From Ferrovibrio terrae (GTDB taxonomy: Bacteria > Pseudomonadota > Alphaproteobacteria > Ferrovibrionales > Ferrovibrionaceae): DNA of 64,000 bases. Position numbers and translations under genes: made by a program. The notes under the pieces were generated by a model. The model searched no databases and was not told where the DNA came from. It saw only the letters and a list, made by a program, of their open reading frames with translations. Positions 56,299-64,000 of this stretch are shown here, piece after piece. The stretch lies in assembly GCF_007197755.1 (NCBI RefSeq), contig NZ_CP041636.1, positions 4,004,001 to 4,068,000 of the forward strand. The letters run 5' to 3'. Within the stretch, counting starts at the first letter, position 1; every line of letters starts with the position of its first letter.

Positions 56299-56709
56299 TT
56301 AGCCCTGGCGGTTGCCCAACGCCTTGCGCAGCATACCAACCTGCTTGCGGTAAAGGTTGGTCATCAATCCGTGTTCGGCCTGGGTCTCGGCAACATTCAT
56401 CATCTGCTGCTCGAGATTGACCGAGTTGCCGTTCGGCGAGGTTTCGTAGCCTTTGGCAGTGCTGTTGCGCCAGTGGTCGCTGCTGCGCCCGCCCAGGCCG
56501 CGGAAATGGCCGGCCTGCGTGGCGGCAACACCGCCGGACAGCTGACTGCCGCGCACCAGCTCGCTGAAGCTGACCTGCTTCAGGTCCTTGGGCTTGTAAC
56601 CCGGCGTGTCGGCATTGGCCACATTCTCGGCCAGCACGCGCTGACGCTCACCCAGCCAGTCCATCCGCCGGGTAATCGCCTTGATCACGTTGATCTTGTC
56701 GAGATCCAT
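56299..56709 (-). CDS. flgB: Flagellar basal-body rod protein FlgB
   Basis: A 136-residue proximal-rod protein, first gene of the minus-strand flagellar operon. LGERQRVLAENVANADTPGYKPKDL is the hallmark, and the end reads MMNVAETQAEHGLMTNLYRKQVGMLRKAL. The start is at 56709, with the divergent region to the FlhB-like gene on its 5' side holding a CtrA-type site. Confidence 0.95.
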   Translation of the reverse strand: MDLDKINVIKAITRRMDWLGERQRVLAENVANADTPGYKPKDLKQVSFSELVRGSQLSGGVAATQAGHFRGLGGRSSDHWRNSTAKGYETSPNGNSVNLEQQMMNVAETQAEHGLMTNLYRKQVGMLRKALGNRQG

Positions 56710-56795
56710 ACCGACCCTTAAAACGCTGTCCGCCCCGGACCAGACAACTGGCCGCGGAAGAGCTTTTCCGTTGGCTGCAGGCTGACTCCGGGGTC

Positions 56796-56810
56796 TAAAG
56801 ATTCAGTTAA
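56796..56810. promoter_or_regulatory. Candidate CtrA site in the flgB/flhX divergent region
   Basis: TAAA-N7-TTAA (TAAAGATTCAGTTAA) matches the CtrA full site TTAA-N7-TTAA at 7 of 8 positions; the second half continues TTAACC. It is 86 bp upstream of flgB and 60 bp upstream of the plus-strand gene. CckA, the head of the CtrA pathway, is encoded at the end of this operon. Confidence 0.45.
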
Positions 56811-56870
56811 CCGCTGACCGTGATAGGATGTCGCGGCAGGTAACTTTTCAACCACCGAGTCTGACGCAGC

Positions 56871-57170
56871 TTGGCCGACAAACCACCACAAAATACTGGA
56901 AAACCGCCAAAACAGAAGGCGGTCGCGCTCCGTTACGAGACCGAGCATGAGGAGGCTCCCCGTGTGGTGGCCTCCGGAGAAGGGTTTATTGCCGAGCAGA
57001 TCGTCAGAATCGCCCTCGATAACGGTATTACCGTCCACAAGGATTCCGACCTGGTCGAAATTCTCTCAAAGCTGGATATCGATGCCCTGATTCCGATCGA
57101 GGCCTTCGCCGCGGTGGCGGAAATCCTCAGCTATATCTATCGCACCCAGGGCCGCGAACCCGGTAGCTGA
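56871..57170 (+). CDS. FlhB C-terminal-domain protein (FlhX-like)
   Basis: A 99-residue soluble protein. The core KQKAVALRYETEHEEAPRVVASGEGFIAEQIVRIALDNGITVHKDSDLVEILSKLDIDALIPIEAFAAVAEILSYIYRTQG aligns with the part of FlhB that follows NPTH (VALKYEQGQSEAPIVVAKG...IPVEHFRAVAEVISYIM), with no NPTH and no membrane part. Such free FlhB-CC-like proteins (FhlB/FlhX) occur with flagellar genes; in some bacteria they can stand in for the cleaved domain. The start is a TTG. It precedes fliO and is divergent from flgB. Confidence 0.88.
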   Translation: MADKPPQNTGKPPKQKAVALRYETEHEEAPRVVASGEGFIAEQIVRIALDNGITVHKDSDLVEILSKLDIDALIPIEAFAAVAEILSYIYRTQGREPGS

Positions 57171-57260
57171 GCAACGCGTACCCGTTTCACCGGCGGGGCT
57201 ATCAGCTTGACCCGACTCGCTGCCGGCCACCAGAGTAGCGTCCAACCACGGACAGCCGGT

Positions 57261-57659
57261 ATGGACAACATCAACTTCACTCAAGTCGCTCTCGCCTTTG
57301 GCGCCCTGCTGCTGCTGCTGGCGCTGTTCTATTACGGCGCGCGCGCGCTGTCCGGCGCCACCTCGCGCGGCGCCAAATGGCGTGCGGGCCAACGCATCGG
57401 CGTGGTCGAGAACGCGCCGGTCGATGGCACGCGCCGGCTGGTGCTGGTGCGCCGCGACGATACCGAACATTTGCTGCTGGTCGGCACGCATGGCGATCTG
57501 GTGATCGAGAGCAATATTCCAATCACGAAAAATGGCAGTGGCGAGACGACGGCGGCTGCCGCAGCCCGTCGCCCGTCCTCCTCCGTGGCAACGGAAGACT
57601 CCGGCGGCTGGCCTACGCTGCGCGTTCCGGGCCGCGACAAACCCGGACAGGACCGTTGA
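57261..57659 (+). CDS. fliO: Flagellar biosynthesis protein FliO
   Basis: A 132-residue protein with one N-terminal membrane helix (FTQVALAFGALLLLLALFYYGARAL) and a cytoplasmic part with RIGVVENAPVDGTRRLVLVRRDDTEHLLLVGTHGDLVIES, which is the FliO/MopB core. It helps assemble FliP. The start at 57261 (MDNINFT) fits the family better than the upstream ATG. Its stop overlaps the fliP start by one base (TGATG). Confidence 0.87.
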   Translation: MDNINFTQVALAFGALLLLLALFYYGARALSGATSRGAKWRAGQRIGVVENAPVDGTRRLVLVRRDDTEHLLLVGTHGDLVIESNIPITKNGSGETTAAAAARRPSSSVATEDSGGWPTLRVPGRDKPGQDR

Positions 57660-58447
57660 TGCGCAAGATTGCCCGCCAGAAACTTGCCGCCCTGTGGGCG
57701 GATTGCCGGCGCGCCCTGCCCTGGTCGCTCGGCCTCGGCCTGGTGGCGATACTGATGATGGTGCCGGCGGCGCTGGCACAGTCGGTGAATATCGACCTTG
57801 GCCAGGGCGGCACGATCAGTGGCCGCGTGATCCAGCTGGTCGCGCTGACCACGGTGCTGGCGCTGGCGCCGTCGATCCTCGTCGTCATCACCAGCTTTGT
57901 CCGCATCGTGGTGGTGCTGTCGATCCTGCGCAGCGCCATGGGCACGCAGAGCACGCCGCCCAACACCGTGCTGATGAGCCTGGCGCTGTTCCTCACCTTC
58001 TTCATCATGCAGCCCTATCTGGAGCGCGCCTATAACGACGGCATACAGCCGCTGATCGAGGAGCAGATCGACGAGCGCACCGCCTTCGACCGTTCGATCG
58101 CGCCGTTCCATGAGTTCATGCGAAGCCATGTGCGCGAGAAGGACCTGGCGCTGTTCAGCGGCTTTGCCAACGCCCCGATTCCGGCTTCGGCCGAGCAGAT
58201 CCAGCTGCGTGTGCTGATCCCCTCCTTCATCATCAGCGAGCTCAAGCGCGCCTTCGAGATCGGCTTCCTGCTGTTCATCCCCTTCATCGTGGTCGATATG
58301 GTGGTGGCCAGCGTGCTGATGTCGATGGGCATGATGATGCTGCCGCCAGTGATGATCTCACTGCCGTTCAAGCTGATCTTCTTCGTATTGGTGGACGGCT
58401 GGAACCTGGTCTGCGCCGCGCTGGTCGAGAGTTTCATTGCGCGCTGA
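57659..58447 (+). CDS. fliP: Flagellar export protein FliP
   Basis: A 262-residue membrane protein with an N-terminal signal-like segment (LGLVAILMMVPAALAQ) followed by SGRVIQLVALTTVLALAPSILVVITSFVRIVVVLSILRSAMGTQSTPPN, the conserved FliP core, and near the end SMGMMMLPPVMISLPFKLIFFVLVDGWNL. It forms the export-gate core with FliQ and FliR. It is on the plus strand, split from fliQ/fliR by divergence, so the gate genes are in two units. Confidence 0.95.
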   Translation: MRKIARQKLAALWADCRRALPWSLGLGLVAILMMVPAALAQSVNIDLGQGGTISGRVIQLVALTTVLALAPSILVVITSFVRIVVVLSILRSAMGTQSTPPNTVLMSLALFLTFFIMQPYLERAYNDGIQPLIEEQIDERTAFDRSIAPFHEFMRSHVREKDLALFSGFANAPIPASAEQIQLRVLIPSFIISELKRAFEIGFLLFIPFIVVDMVVASVLMSMGMMMLPPVMISLPFKLIFFVLVDGWNLVCAALVESFIAR

Positions 58448-58499
58448 CGCCGCCTGAAAGGTGGCGCCCAATTTATGATGCCCGTCAGTTGATCGCGCC

Positions 58500-61400
58500 C
58501 TAGTTGATCGCGCTGAGGCCGCCCTTGGCGACACGGTCGCGATAGCGGCCCATGAAGGCTTCATACTGGCCCACCTGCGCGATCGTCTGCGCCAGCTGGC
58601 GTGGATCGCTGGCATTGCGCGACACCGACGTCACGACGGCATTGAAGGTTTCGGCATCCGGCGTATCGCGCAGTCGCGCATCATAGCTGCGGCGCAGGAC
58701 ATCCAGCGCCGCGGTGTCGTTGCTCAGGGCATAGGCAACAGCGAGCTGCAGCACCAGTTTGCGCTCATCGGCACTCATCGGCGTCGGATCGGCCGCGCGA
58801 TTGCCGAGCAGCTGGCCGGCGACGCGGGCAAACGCCACCCAGTCCTTGGCGCGCCAGTGCAGCTCGGCACGCAGCGCCAGCGCATCCGGCGACTGGTCCT
58901 GACCCAGCAGGTTGAGCGCTTCGGGGAACCGTTCCAGATCGCCCAGTCCGCGCGCTTCCAGCAGGCGGCGTTCCTGCTGCAGGGCCGGCGGCAGATTCTG
59001 CGCATTGGTGCCCTGCAGCGACTTCAGCGCCGCATCGGGATTGCGATCGAGCAGATAGACCACGGCAAGCCGCGCGCCGGTGCGGGCGCGGGCTTCGCCG
59101 CGCAGGCGATACTGAATCTGGTGTTCCAGCAGCTCGGCGGCGCGGTTGAGCAGGTCGACCGAAACCAGGCGATCCGCCAGCTTGCCGATGATCTCGTCGC
59201 CTTCCGGCCCGACCGGCGTCAGCTCGCGGTAGTCGTAATACAGCGCCAGGGCGACCAGCGGCGGCAGCGACTGCGCGCCGCCATCGAGGAACAGCTTGGC
59301 GAATTCGTCACTCATCTGCTTGGACAGCAGCGGCATTTCCGGTGAACGCGGGAAATACTTCACGATCTGGCGGAAGGTCGTGATGCCGCTGCGCAGGTCG
59401 CCGACGGCGAACTGCAGCTCGCCCAGGCGCCGCAGCAGGTTGAATTCGTAAGGCCCGCCGCGCCAGGCAAAGCGCAGAGAGTCCAGACGCTCGATCGCCT
59501 GCTGCGTATTGATCAGCTTGCGGTTCAGCATCATCTCGGTCTTGGCGAATTCCGCCAGCGCACGCGCCCGGCGGTCGCCACTGCCCGAGGCCATGTCGAA
59601 GAAGCGGATCGCCTCTTCGGGCTTGTTGGTGGCGTCGGCCAGCAGGCCACGGATGTAATTGCCTTCGGCCTCCTGGCCGCGGCTGAGCGTGTCGCTGTCG
59701 AGCGCGCGCAGTTCCGACGTCGCCGCATTCACGTCGCCGCCGGCGAGCCAGGCGCGCGCCATGGACAGGCGCAGGGACGCCCGCAGTTCAGGCGGGAATT
59801 TCGCCACGGCGGCCCCGGCCAGCGAGAACGACCGCCGTGCCGACGGCCAGTCGTCGCGCTCGGCGGCCAGCATGCCGCGATAGGCGAGTACGTCCGGATC
59901 GTCGTCGAAAATCTTGGACTCGAGATCGTTGGCAGAATCGGTCAGACGGCCAATGCGCAGATAGGCGATGCCGCGCAGCGCACGATACAGCTTGTCGCGC
60001 TCCAGATCGGGCTGCTCCGCCCGCGCCCTGGCCAGAACGCCAAGCGCTTCAGGCTGCATGTCGTTGGCGGAATAGAACTGCGCCAGCGCCAGTCGCGCGG
60101 GCTGCCGCTGGTTCGCACTGCTAAGGCCGATGCGGCGCAGCAGGTTTTCCTCCTGCTCGGCATAGGTCTTGCCCTCGACGCGGCGCCATTCGCCGAACTG
60201 CAGGATATCAATGGTTCCGCTGCGCGGATTGGCGCCGCGCGGCGCCGACAGCGAAAGGCCATTCGGCGTGCCGATCTCGACGCCGCGGGGGAAGCGGCTG
60301 ATCACCAGGTTGTCGGTATTGGGCTGAACGGCAAAGCCCTGGAAGCTCGGCAGCACGCTCAACTCAATGAAGTCGCGCCGGCCCGGCACGCCGGCATTGG
60401 CGCCGGCAAAGGGAACCACGATCAGGCGGTCGCCGGTATCCGGATCCGGCACGCTGAGCTCGGCGCCGGGATCATTGGCGGCGAAGAACAGTTTCGCGCC
60501 GCCATCGGCATCAAGCTGGCGACGTACATCGATTTCGGGCAGGCGCGTCTGCAGGGCATTGGGATCTTCGGGAATGCTGCCCGGTGCGGCTTCACGCGCC
60601 ACCAGCTGTTCGGGCTGCAGGGTGTTGATGCTGATCTGCCAGCCGGCATTGCGACGCGCGAAGGTGGCGGTGGTGGAACTCGGCACGCTGAGCCGCAGCA
60701 CGGTCAGGCCGGGCACCGGCAACTGCTCGATGCCATTGATGGCGCCGCCCCAGTCGCGCGTGGTGATCGGACGCAGATCGACTTGCGCATCGCGGTCGAA
60801 CACGATCCACAGCATGCCGTTGCGCATGAAAGCGCTGACCGCCACCGGCCGCGTCCAGGGGAAATTCAGTAGCGGGCCGGTGCGTGTGGAGTCCACTGCG
60901 GGCACCAGCGGCGCACCGGTCAGTCGATCCGTGAGGGGTGCCGGCATGAAGGTGCCGAGCGGCGCGGTGCCAACCCCGGCAACCGGGGCCGCGAGCGGCA
61001 CACCGCCGCTACCCGGCACTGCCGCCGGAGCAGCAGGCTGCTGTGTCGCAGGCTGTTGGGCCACAGGCGCAGGCGTGGGCAGGGTGTTGCGCTGAGGCGC
61101 CGCTGCCGGGGGCTGCGCTGCGGGAGGCTGGGCGGGCGCCGGCGCAACAGCCGCCGGCGCAGCGGCGGACGCGGGCGGCGTGGCAGGTCGCTGCGGTGAC
61201 GGGGCCTGGGCCTGGGCCTGGGCCTGGGCCGGGGCCGGGGCTGGCGCCGGAGCCGGGACCTGGGCCGGACGCGCCGGTTCCGCCGGCTTCGGCGATTCAG
61301 CTTTAGGTGTATCTGGCGCCTTGGCTTCGGCGGAGCGGTTCACATCGAGCACCACCTTGGCGCCATCGCGCCAGGATTTCAGGCTGCTGCCTTCGCTCAT

Positions 61401-61856
61401 GGTGAAACTGACGATGCTGGCTGCCCCGTCGTTGCGCACGGCAAGGCCGCTGATGCCGCGCGGCGGGAATTGCGCCAGCCGGCCGATATCGATGGGCGCG
61501 TTGCGCTCGAAGCGTATGCTGACCTGCTGCCCTTCGGCATTCGCGGTGAAATCGACGCGCTCGGGCCAGTCGAAGACCAGACGGGTATAGGTCGGATGCT
61601 CGCCAGCACGCAGACGAACGGCGCTGTTTGCGGGGGCTGGCGTGGTCGGAGTGGCCGCTGGCGCCGCCGGCTGCCGCGCGCCGATCGGCGGTGTATTGGC
61701 CTGCTGGGCGACAACCGGCCCTGCCTGCGCGACAGACAAGGCGAGAGCGATGGCGCCGGTCACAAAAAGACCGGCGACCCTGCTCTGGTGGGCGCGCCCT
61801 GGGCCACGACCTTGCGGCTGGCCCGGCGCGCGGTCTGTACCGCGACTTTTCGCCAT
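58500..61856 (-). CDS. Exported 1118-residue TPR protein with AMIN-like N-terminal region
   Basis: After a basic leader (MAKSRGTDRAPGQPQGRGPG) and hydrophobic segment (VAGLFVTGAIALALSVAQAG, then VVAQQ) comes a beta-rich domain near residues 75-165: LRAGEHPTYTRLVFDWPERVDFTANAEGQQVSIRFERN. Next is a low-complexity Pro/Ala/Gln linker (residues about 195-300). Residues about 320-540 have a second beta-rich part, and from about 570 to the end helical repeats of the TPR type follow. It is probably periplasmic. It converges with fliP, and the response regulator and DUF1217 genes lie upstream on the same strand. A motility link is plausible from context; no reaction is known. Confidence 0.8.
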   Translation of the reverse strand: MAKSRGTDRAPGQPQGRGPGRAHQSRVAGLFVTGAIALALSVAQAGPVVAQQANTPPIGARQPAAPAATPTTPAPANSAVRLRAGEHPTYTRLVFDWPERVDFTANAEGQQVSIRFERNAPIDIGRLAQFPPRGISGLAVRNDGAASIVSFTMSEGSSLKSWRDGAKVVLDVNRSAEAKAPDTPKAESPKPAEPARPAQVPAPAPAPAPAQAQAQAQAPSPQRPATPPASAAAPAAVAPAPAQPPAAQPPAAAPQRNTLPTPAPVAQQPATQQPAAPAAVPGSGGVPLAAPVAGVGTAPLGTFMPAPLTDRLTGAPLVPAVDSTRTGPLLNFPWTRPVAVSAFMRNGMLWIVFDRDAQVDLRPITTRDWGGAINGIEQLPVPGLTVLRLSVPSSTTATFARRNAGWQISINTLQPEQLVAREAAPGSIPEDPNALQTRLPEIDVRRQLDADGGAKLFFAANDPGAELSVPDPDTGDRLIVVPFAGANAGVPGRRDFIELSVLPSFQGFAVQPNTDNLVISRFPRGVEIGTPNGLSLSAPRGANPRSGTIDILQFGEWRRVEGKTYAEQEENLLRRIGLSSANQRQPARLALAQFYSANDMQPEALGVLARARAEQPDLERDKLYRALRGIAYLRIGRLTDSANDLESKIFDDDPDVLAYRGMLAAERDDWPSARRSFSLAGAAVAKFPPELRASLRLSMARAWLAGGDVNAATSELRALDSDTLSRGQEAEGNYIRGLLADATNKPEEAIRFFDMASGSGDRRARALAEFAKTEMMLNRKLINTQQAIERLDSLRFAWRGGPYEFNLLRRLGELQFAVGDLRSGITTFRQIVKYFPRSPEMPLLSKQMSDEFAKLFLDGGAQSLPPLVALALYYDYRELTPVGPEGDEIIGKLADRLVSVDLLNRAAELLEHQIQYRLRGEARARTGARLAVVYLLDRNPDAALKSLQGTNAQNLPPALQQERRLLEARGLGDLERFPEALNLLGQDQSPDALALRAELHWRAKDWVAFARVAGQLLGNRAADPTPMSADERKLVLQLAVAYALSNDTAALDVLRRSYDARLRDTPDAETFNAVVTSVSRNASDPRQLAQTIAQVGQYEAFMGRYRDRVAKGGLSAIN
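61202..61243. repeat. GGGCCT hexamer run in the TPR protein gene
   Basis: About seven near-perfect GGGCCT-type hexamers (four exact), coding the alternating Ala-Gln and Ala-Pro run (AQAQAQA/PAPAPAPA) near residue 215 of the TPR protein. A six-base unit can expand or shrink without breaking the frame. Confidence 0.75.
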
Positions 61857-62004
61857 ACTCCCTGTCTGCGCCTGTCACTCGATCCGCTGGAGGGGACTCG
61901 CGATCCCGGCAGGCGGATTATAAGAGCCTCGCAGGATAAGGCGATACCGTTAACAGATTGTTCTTGCGGCGAGATCGGACATCTCCCCGCCTTTGAGGGC
62001 GAAC

Positions 62005-62391
62005 TCAGAACGCCCCCAGGACCGCCGACAGTTTTGCCTTCAGGCCAGTGCGGTCGAAGGGTTTGACCAGATAGCCGTCGACACCCAACCGGCGGGCCTC
62101 CAGCACATTCTCCGGCCGGCTTTCGGCCGTGACCAGAATGAAGGGTGTGGCGGCATAAAGCGGGTCGCGCCGCAGGTTTTCCAGCAGGGCGATGCCGCTC
62201 ATCGGCTCCATATTCCAGTCGGACAGGATCAGGCGGTAGCGCCGCTGTGCCAGCATGGTCAGCGCAGTGACCGCATCACCCGCGGTATCGACGCTGTGAA
62301 AGCCGAGATCGCGCAACTGGTGCGCGACGATCGCCTGCATGGTGCGATGGTCGTCGACGACGAGAATCGGCATGGACCAGTCGATGGCCAT
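62005..62391 (-). CDS. Single-domain response regulator (CheY-like)
   Basis: A 128-residue receiver domain alone: PILVVDDHRTMQAIVAHQLRDLGF (acidic pair), LILSDWNMEPMSGIALLENLR (phospho-acceptor Asp in SDWNMEP), LVTAESRPENV and LVKPFDRTGLKAKL (Thr and Lys). The SDWNMP-type acceptor and KPF are CheY-like. It sits in a flagellar cluster, between the TPR protein and a DUF1217 gene, so a motility role such as motor binding is likely. Its kinase is unknown; no CheA is in the window. Confidence 0.88.
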   Translation of the reverse strand: MAIDWSMPILVVDDHRTMQAIVAHQLRDLGFHSVDTAGDAVTALTMLAQRRYRLILSDWNMEPMSGIALLENLRRDPLYAATPFILVTAESRPENVLEARRLGVDGYLVKPFDRTGLKAKLSAVLGAF

Positions 62392-62422
62392 GCCGATATT
62401 TAACGCAGATTTGGCGGAAAAC

Positions 62423-63868
62423 CTAGCCGAACAGGTTGGTCAGGTAGCTTTTCGAGGATGCAGCCGTGTAACCGCCATCCTTGAAGGTCAGATAGCGCAT
62501 GACCATTTTTTCTCGCTCATTCTGGTCGCTCTTGAGCGAATTCAGATCGACCTTGCGCTCCACCGCCGTCACCTGGCTCTCGACTTCCTGGTAGGCGATT
62601 TCCTTCGGGATGTTGTTCGCCACCGTCACCACTTCGCGCAGCACGTTGTCGCCCAACAGCTGGGCGGTCAGGGTGACGTCCTTGATGCGCCGGTTGAACT
62701 CGATGGCGGCGCGCACGCCGGGCGCTTGCTCATCCAGATGCTTTTCGTAAGCGACGCGTTCGTAGCGCGAGGTCAGGTCCTGGATGGTGCTGCCGAGCTG
62801 CAGCTTGGTCACGCCCATGAAGTTGAGGTTGAGATCCTTGGTCAACTGCAGGAAACGCGGATCCTTGAAGCGGTTCGCCAGCGAGTCGATGTCGGTCAGA
62901 TCGCTTTCGAGAATCTTGCGGATCTTGCCCGGATACTGCGCTTCACTCTCGAGATCGTAGGCGGAGAGCACGAATTTCAGCAAACGGTGGTTCTGATTCT
63001 CGAAGAGTTCATCGACCGACTTGATCGTGCCGATATTCTCCTTGAAGTACTCGATGTCCTTCTGGACGTCCTTGCGCTCGCGGAATTTCTGGAATTCGGT
63101 GCCTTCGAATTCATAGACCGCGCTGACGCTCGACTTCTCCGGCGCAACCTTCTCCTGCAGCAGCGCCTTGGTCTCCTTGCGGGTATAGGTGGTGACATCG
63201 CTGGCCGACGGGCCGAGCGTACGTACCAGCTGGGAGGGCGCATCAGCCGTCGCCGGAGTTACCGCGGCATTGCCGGCGTAGTCGACAACCAGCCCCTTCA
63301 TGCGGGCGAGTCCGGCCGGCAGCGCCGTGCCATCGCCGGACACGTTCACCACGCCACCGGCGCTGACCGAAATCGGATTGCCTTCGGTGTCGTACTGATC
63401 GCCCGTGGCGCCGAAATTGTATTTCTGCGCGAGCTCGAGCTCCTTCAGCGTGCCGGTGCGCGCGACAGAGCTCGGATCGTTGACGTCGCTGCGCAGGATG
63501 TCGCGCAGGCGCTGACGATCGTGGAGATACATGTCATCGAAGCCGTTGGCGGAGGCCAGCACTCTCAGGAAACGGTCGTCGTTGATCAGTTCGTCGACGG
63601 TGGTCGCAGTGGCAACGCGGTTCTTGTAGAACATCGCGTCGTCCTGGACCTGCACATTCTGCAGCTTGTATTGCTTGTTGCGCACGCGGATGGCGGCGTT
63701 GTCGATTTCGCGCGTAGCCGCGTCGGCCTTTTCCTTGGCCTGCTCAATGTCACTGGCGCCGGAATTCTCTTCGGCGAGCTTCTGCAGCTTCTTGTACATC
63801 GCCATAGGCGACACGGTCGACACAGTTGTCGACGCGCCCGAGATCAGTACAGACAGATCAATAGCCAT
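62423..63868 (-). CDS. DUF1217 flagellar-associated protein
   Basis: A 481-residue protein. The start at 63868 (MAIDLSVLISGASTTVSTVSPMAMYKKLQ) has AGGAGG 9 bases upstream; a longer frame upstream is spurious. Three DUF1217-type repeats can be traced, each with a pattern like FYKNRVATATTVDELINDDRFLRVLASANGFDD...LRDILRSDVNDPSS, then YFKENIGTIKSVDELFENQNHRLLKFVLSAYDLES...IRKILESDLTDIDSLANRF. Family members are encoded in alphaproteobacterial flagellar clusters; function is not settled. Confidence 0.82.
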   Translation of the reverse strand: MAIDLSVLISGASTTVSTVSPMAMYKKLQKLAEENSGASDIEQAKEKADAATREIDNAAIRVRNKQYKLQNVQVQDDAMFYKNRVATATTVDELINDDRFLRVLASANGFDDMYLHDRQRLRDILRSDVNDPSSVARTGTLKELELAQKYNFGATGDQYDTEGNPISVSAGGVVNVSGDGTALPAGLARMKGLVVDYAGNAAVTPATADAPSQLVRTLGPSASDVTTYTRKETKALLQEKVAPEKSSVSAVYEFEGTEFQKFRERKDVQKDIEYFKENIGTIKSVDELFENQNHRLLKFVLSAYDLESEAQYPGKIRKILESDLTDIDSLANRFKDPRFLQLTKDLNLNFMGVTKLQLGSTIQDLTSRYERVAYEKHLDEQAPGVRAAIEFNRRIKDVTLTAQLLGDNVLREVVTVANNIPKEIAYQEVESQVTAVERKVDLNSLKSDQNEREKMVMRYLTFKDGGYTAASSKSYLTNLFG

Positions 63869-64000
63869 CCTTGCTCGCCTCCTGCGGCAGTGACGCTGGG
63901 GCACCTGCCCTTTTCTGGGCTGGCGCACTGGACCAGATGTCCGACGCGGATTTTACCACGGATACGGATCACGGCAACACCGGCTTTTCTTAGCCGGAAC

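Noticed and set aside
56718-57038. Minus-strand frame of 106 codons opposite the FlhB-like gene
   Set aside because: It shares most of its length with the well-supported plus-strand gene and resembles nothing known.

Overview
The window is GC-rich and gene-dense, and reads as a chromosomal segment of an alphaproteobacterium, most likely Rhodospirillales-like. This rests on gene content, not a search: a CckA-type hybrid kinase beside flagellar genes, an icd/alaS/recA block, a guaB/methyltransferase/guaA block, and flagellar accessories such as a free FlhB C-terminal domain protein and a DUF1217 protein. I see no rRNA, tRNA, phage, IS element or CRISPR array.

Layout. 1-2.6 kb: end of a NitT/TauT-type ABC importer operon followed by a YpeA-like acetyltransferase. 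2.6-20.6 kb: an accessory stretch of short transcription units. It holds an NAD(P)-binding reductase, DUF1993, a PAS protein, an ArsC-like protein, a sulfotransferase, DipZ, an epoxide-hydrolase-like enzyme, ohr/ohrR, a K+ channel, DUF899, RidA, purT, an MFS carrier, an ArsR/AHSA1/GFA unit, an exported VOC/ABM pair under a TetR repressor, and LysR with RidA and a cupin. 20.6-30.3 kb: a largely co-directional minus-strand housekeeping block (ABC-F, guaA, two TPR lipoprotein-sized proteins, RsmB-like, guaB, transglutaminase-like, rlmE, ppx). 30.5-40.6 kb: LysM protein, cytochrome b561-like and cytochrome c'-like genes, a LOG protein, icd, a cyclic-nucleotide-gated-type channel, alaS and recA.

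41.0-50.7 kb is one 3226-residue open frame made almost wholly of about 400 eight-residue repeats (S/T-x-x-Q-[IV]-x-A-L). These are organised into 56- and 80-residue super-repeats. This is the most unusual object in the window. It has no recognisable domain, no signal peptide and an aromatic C-terminal tail. It lies between recA and cckA.

50.9-64 kb is a flagellar/cell-cycle block. On the minus strand flgB-flgC-fliE-fliQ-fliR-flhB runs directly into cckA. Divergently, on the plus strand, come an FlhB C-terminal-domain paralogue, fliO and fliP. Then follow an exported 1118-residue TPR protein, a single-domain response regulator and a DUF1217 protein. The flgB/flhX divergent region carries a near-consensus CtrA-type site, which fits CckA being encoded in the same operon. 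Other non-coding structure includes paired operators at ohr/ohrR and at the TetR gene, tandem terminators after recA, and a 140-bp array in which TTCG recurs every 10 bp exactly.
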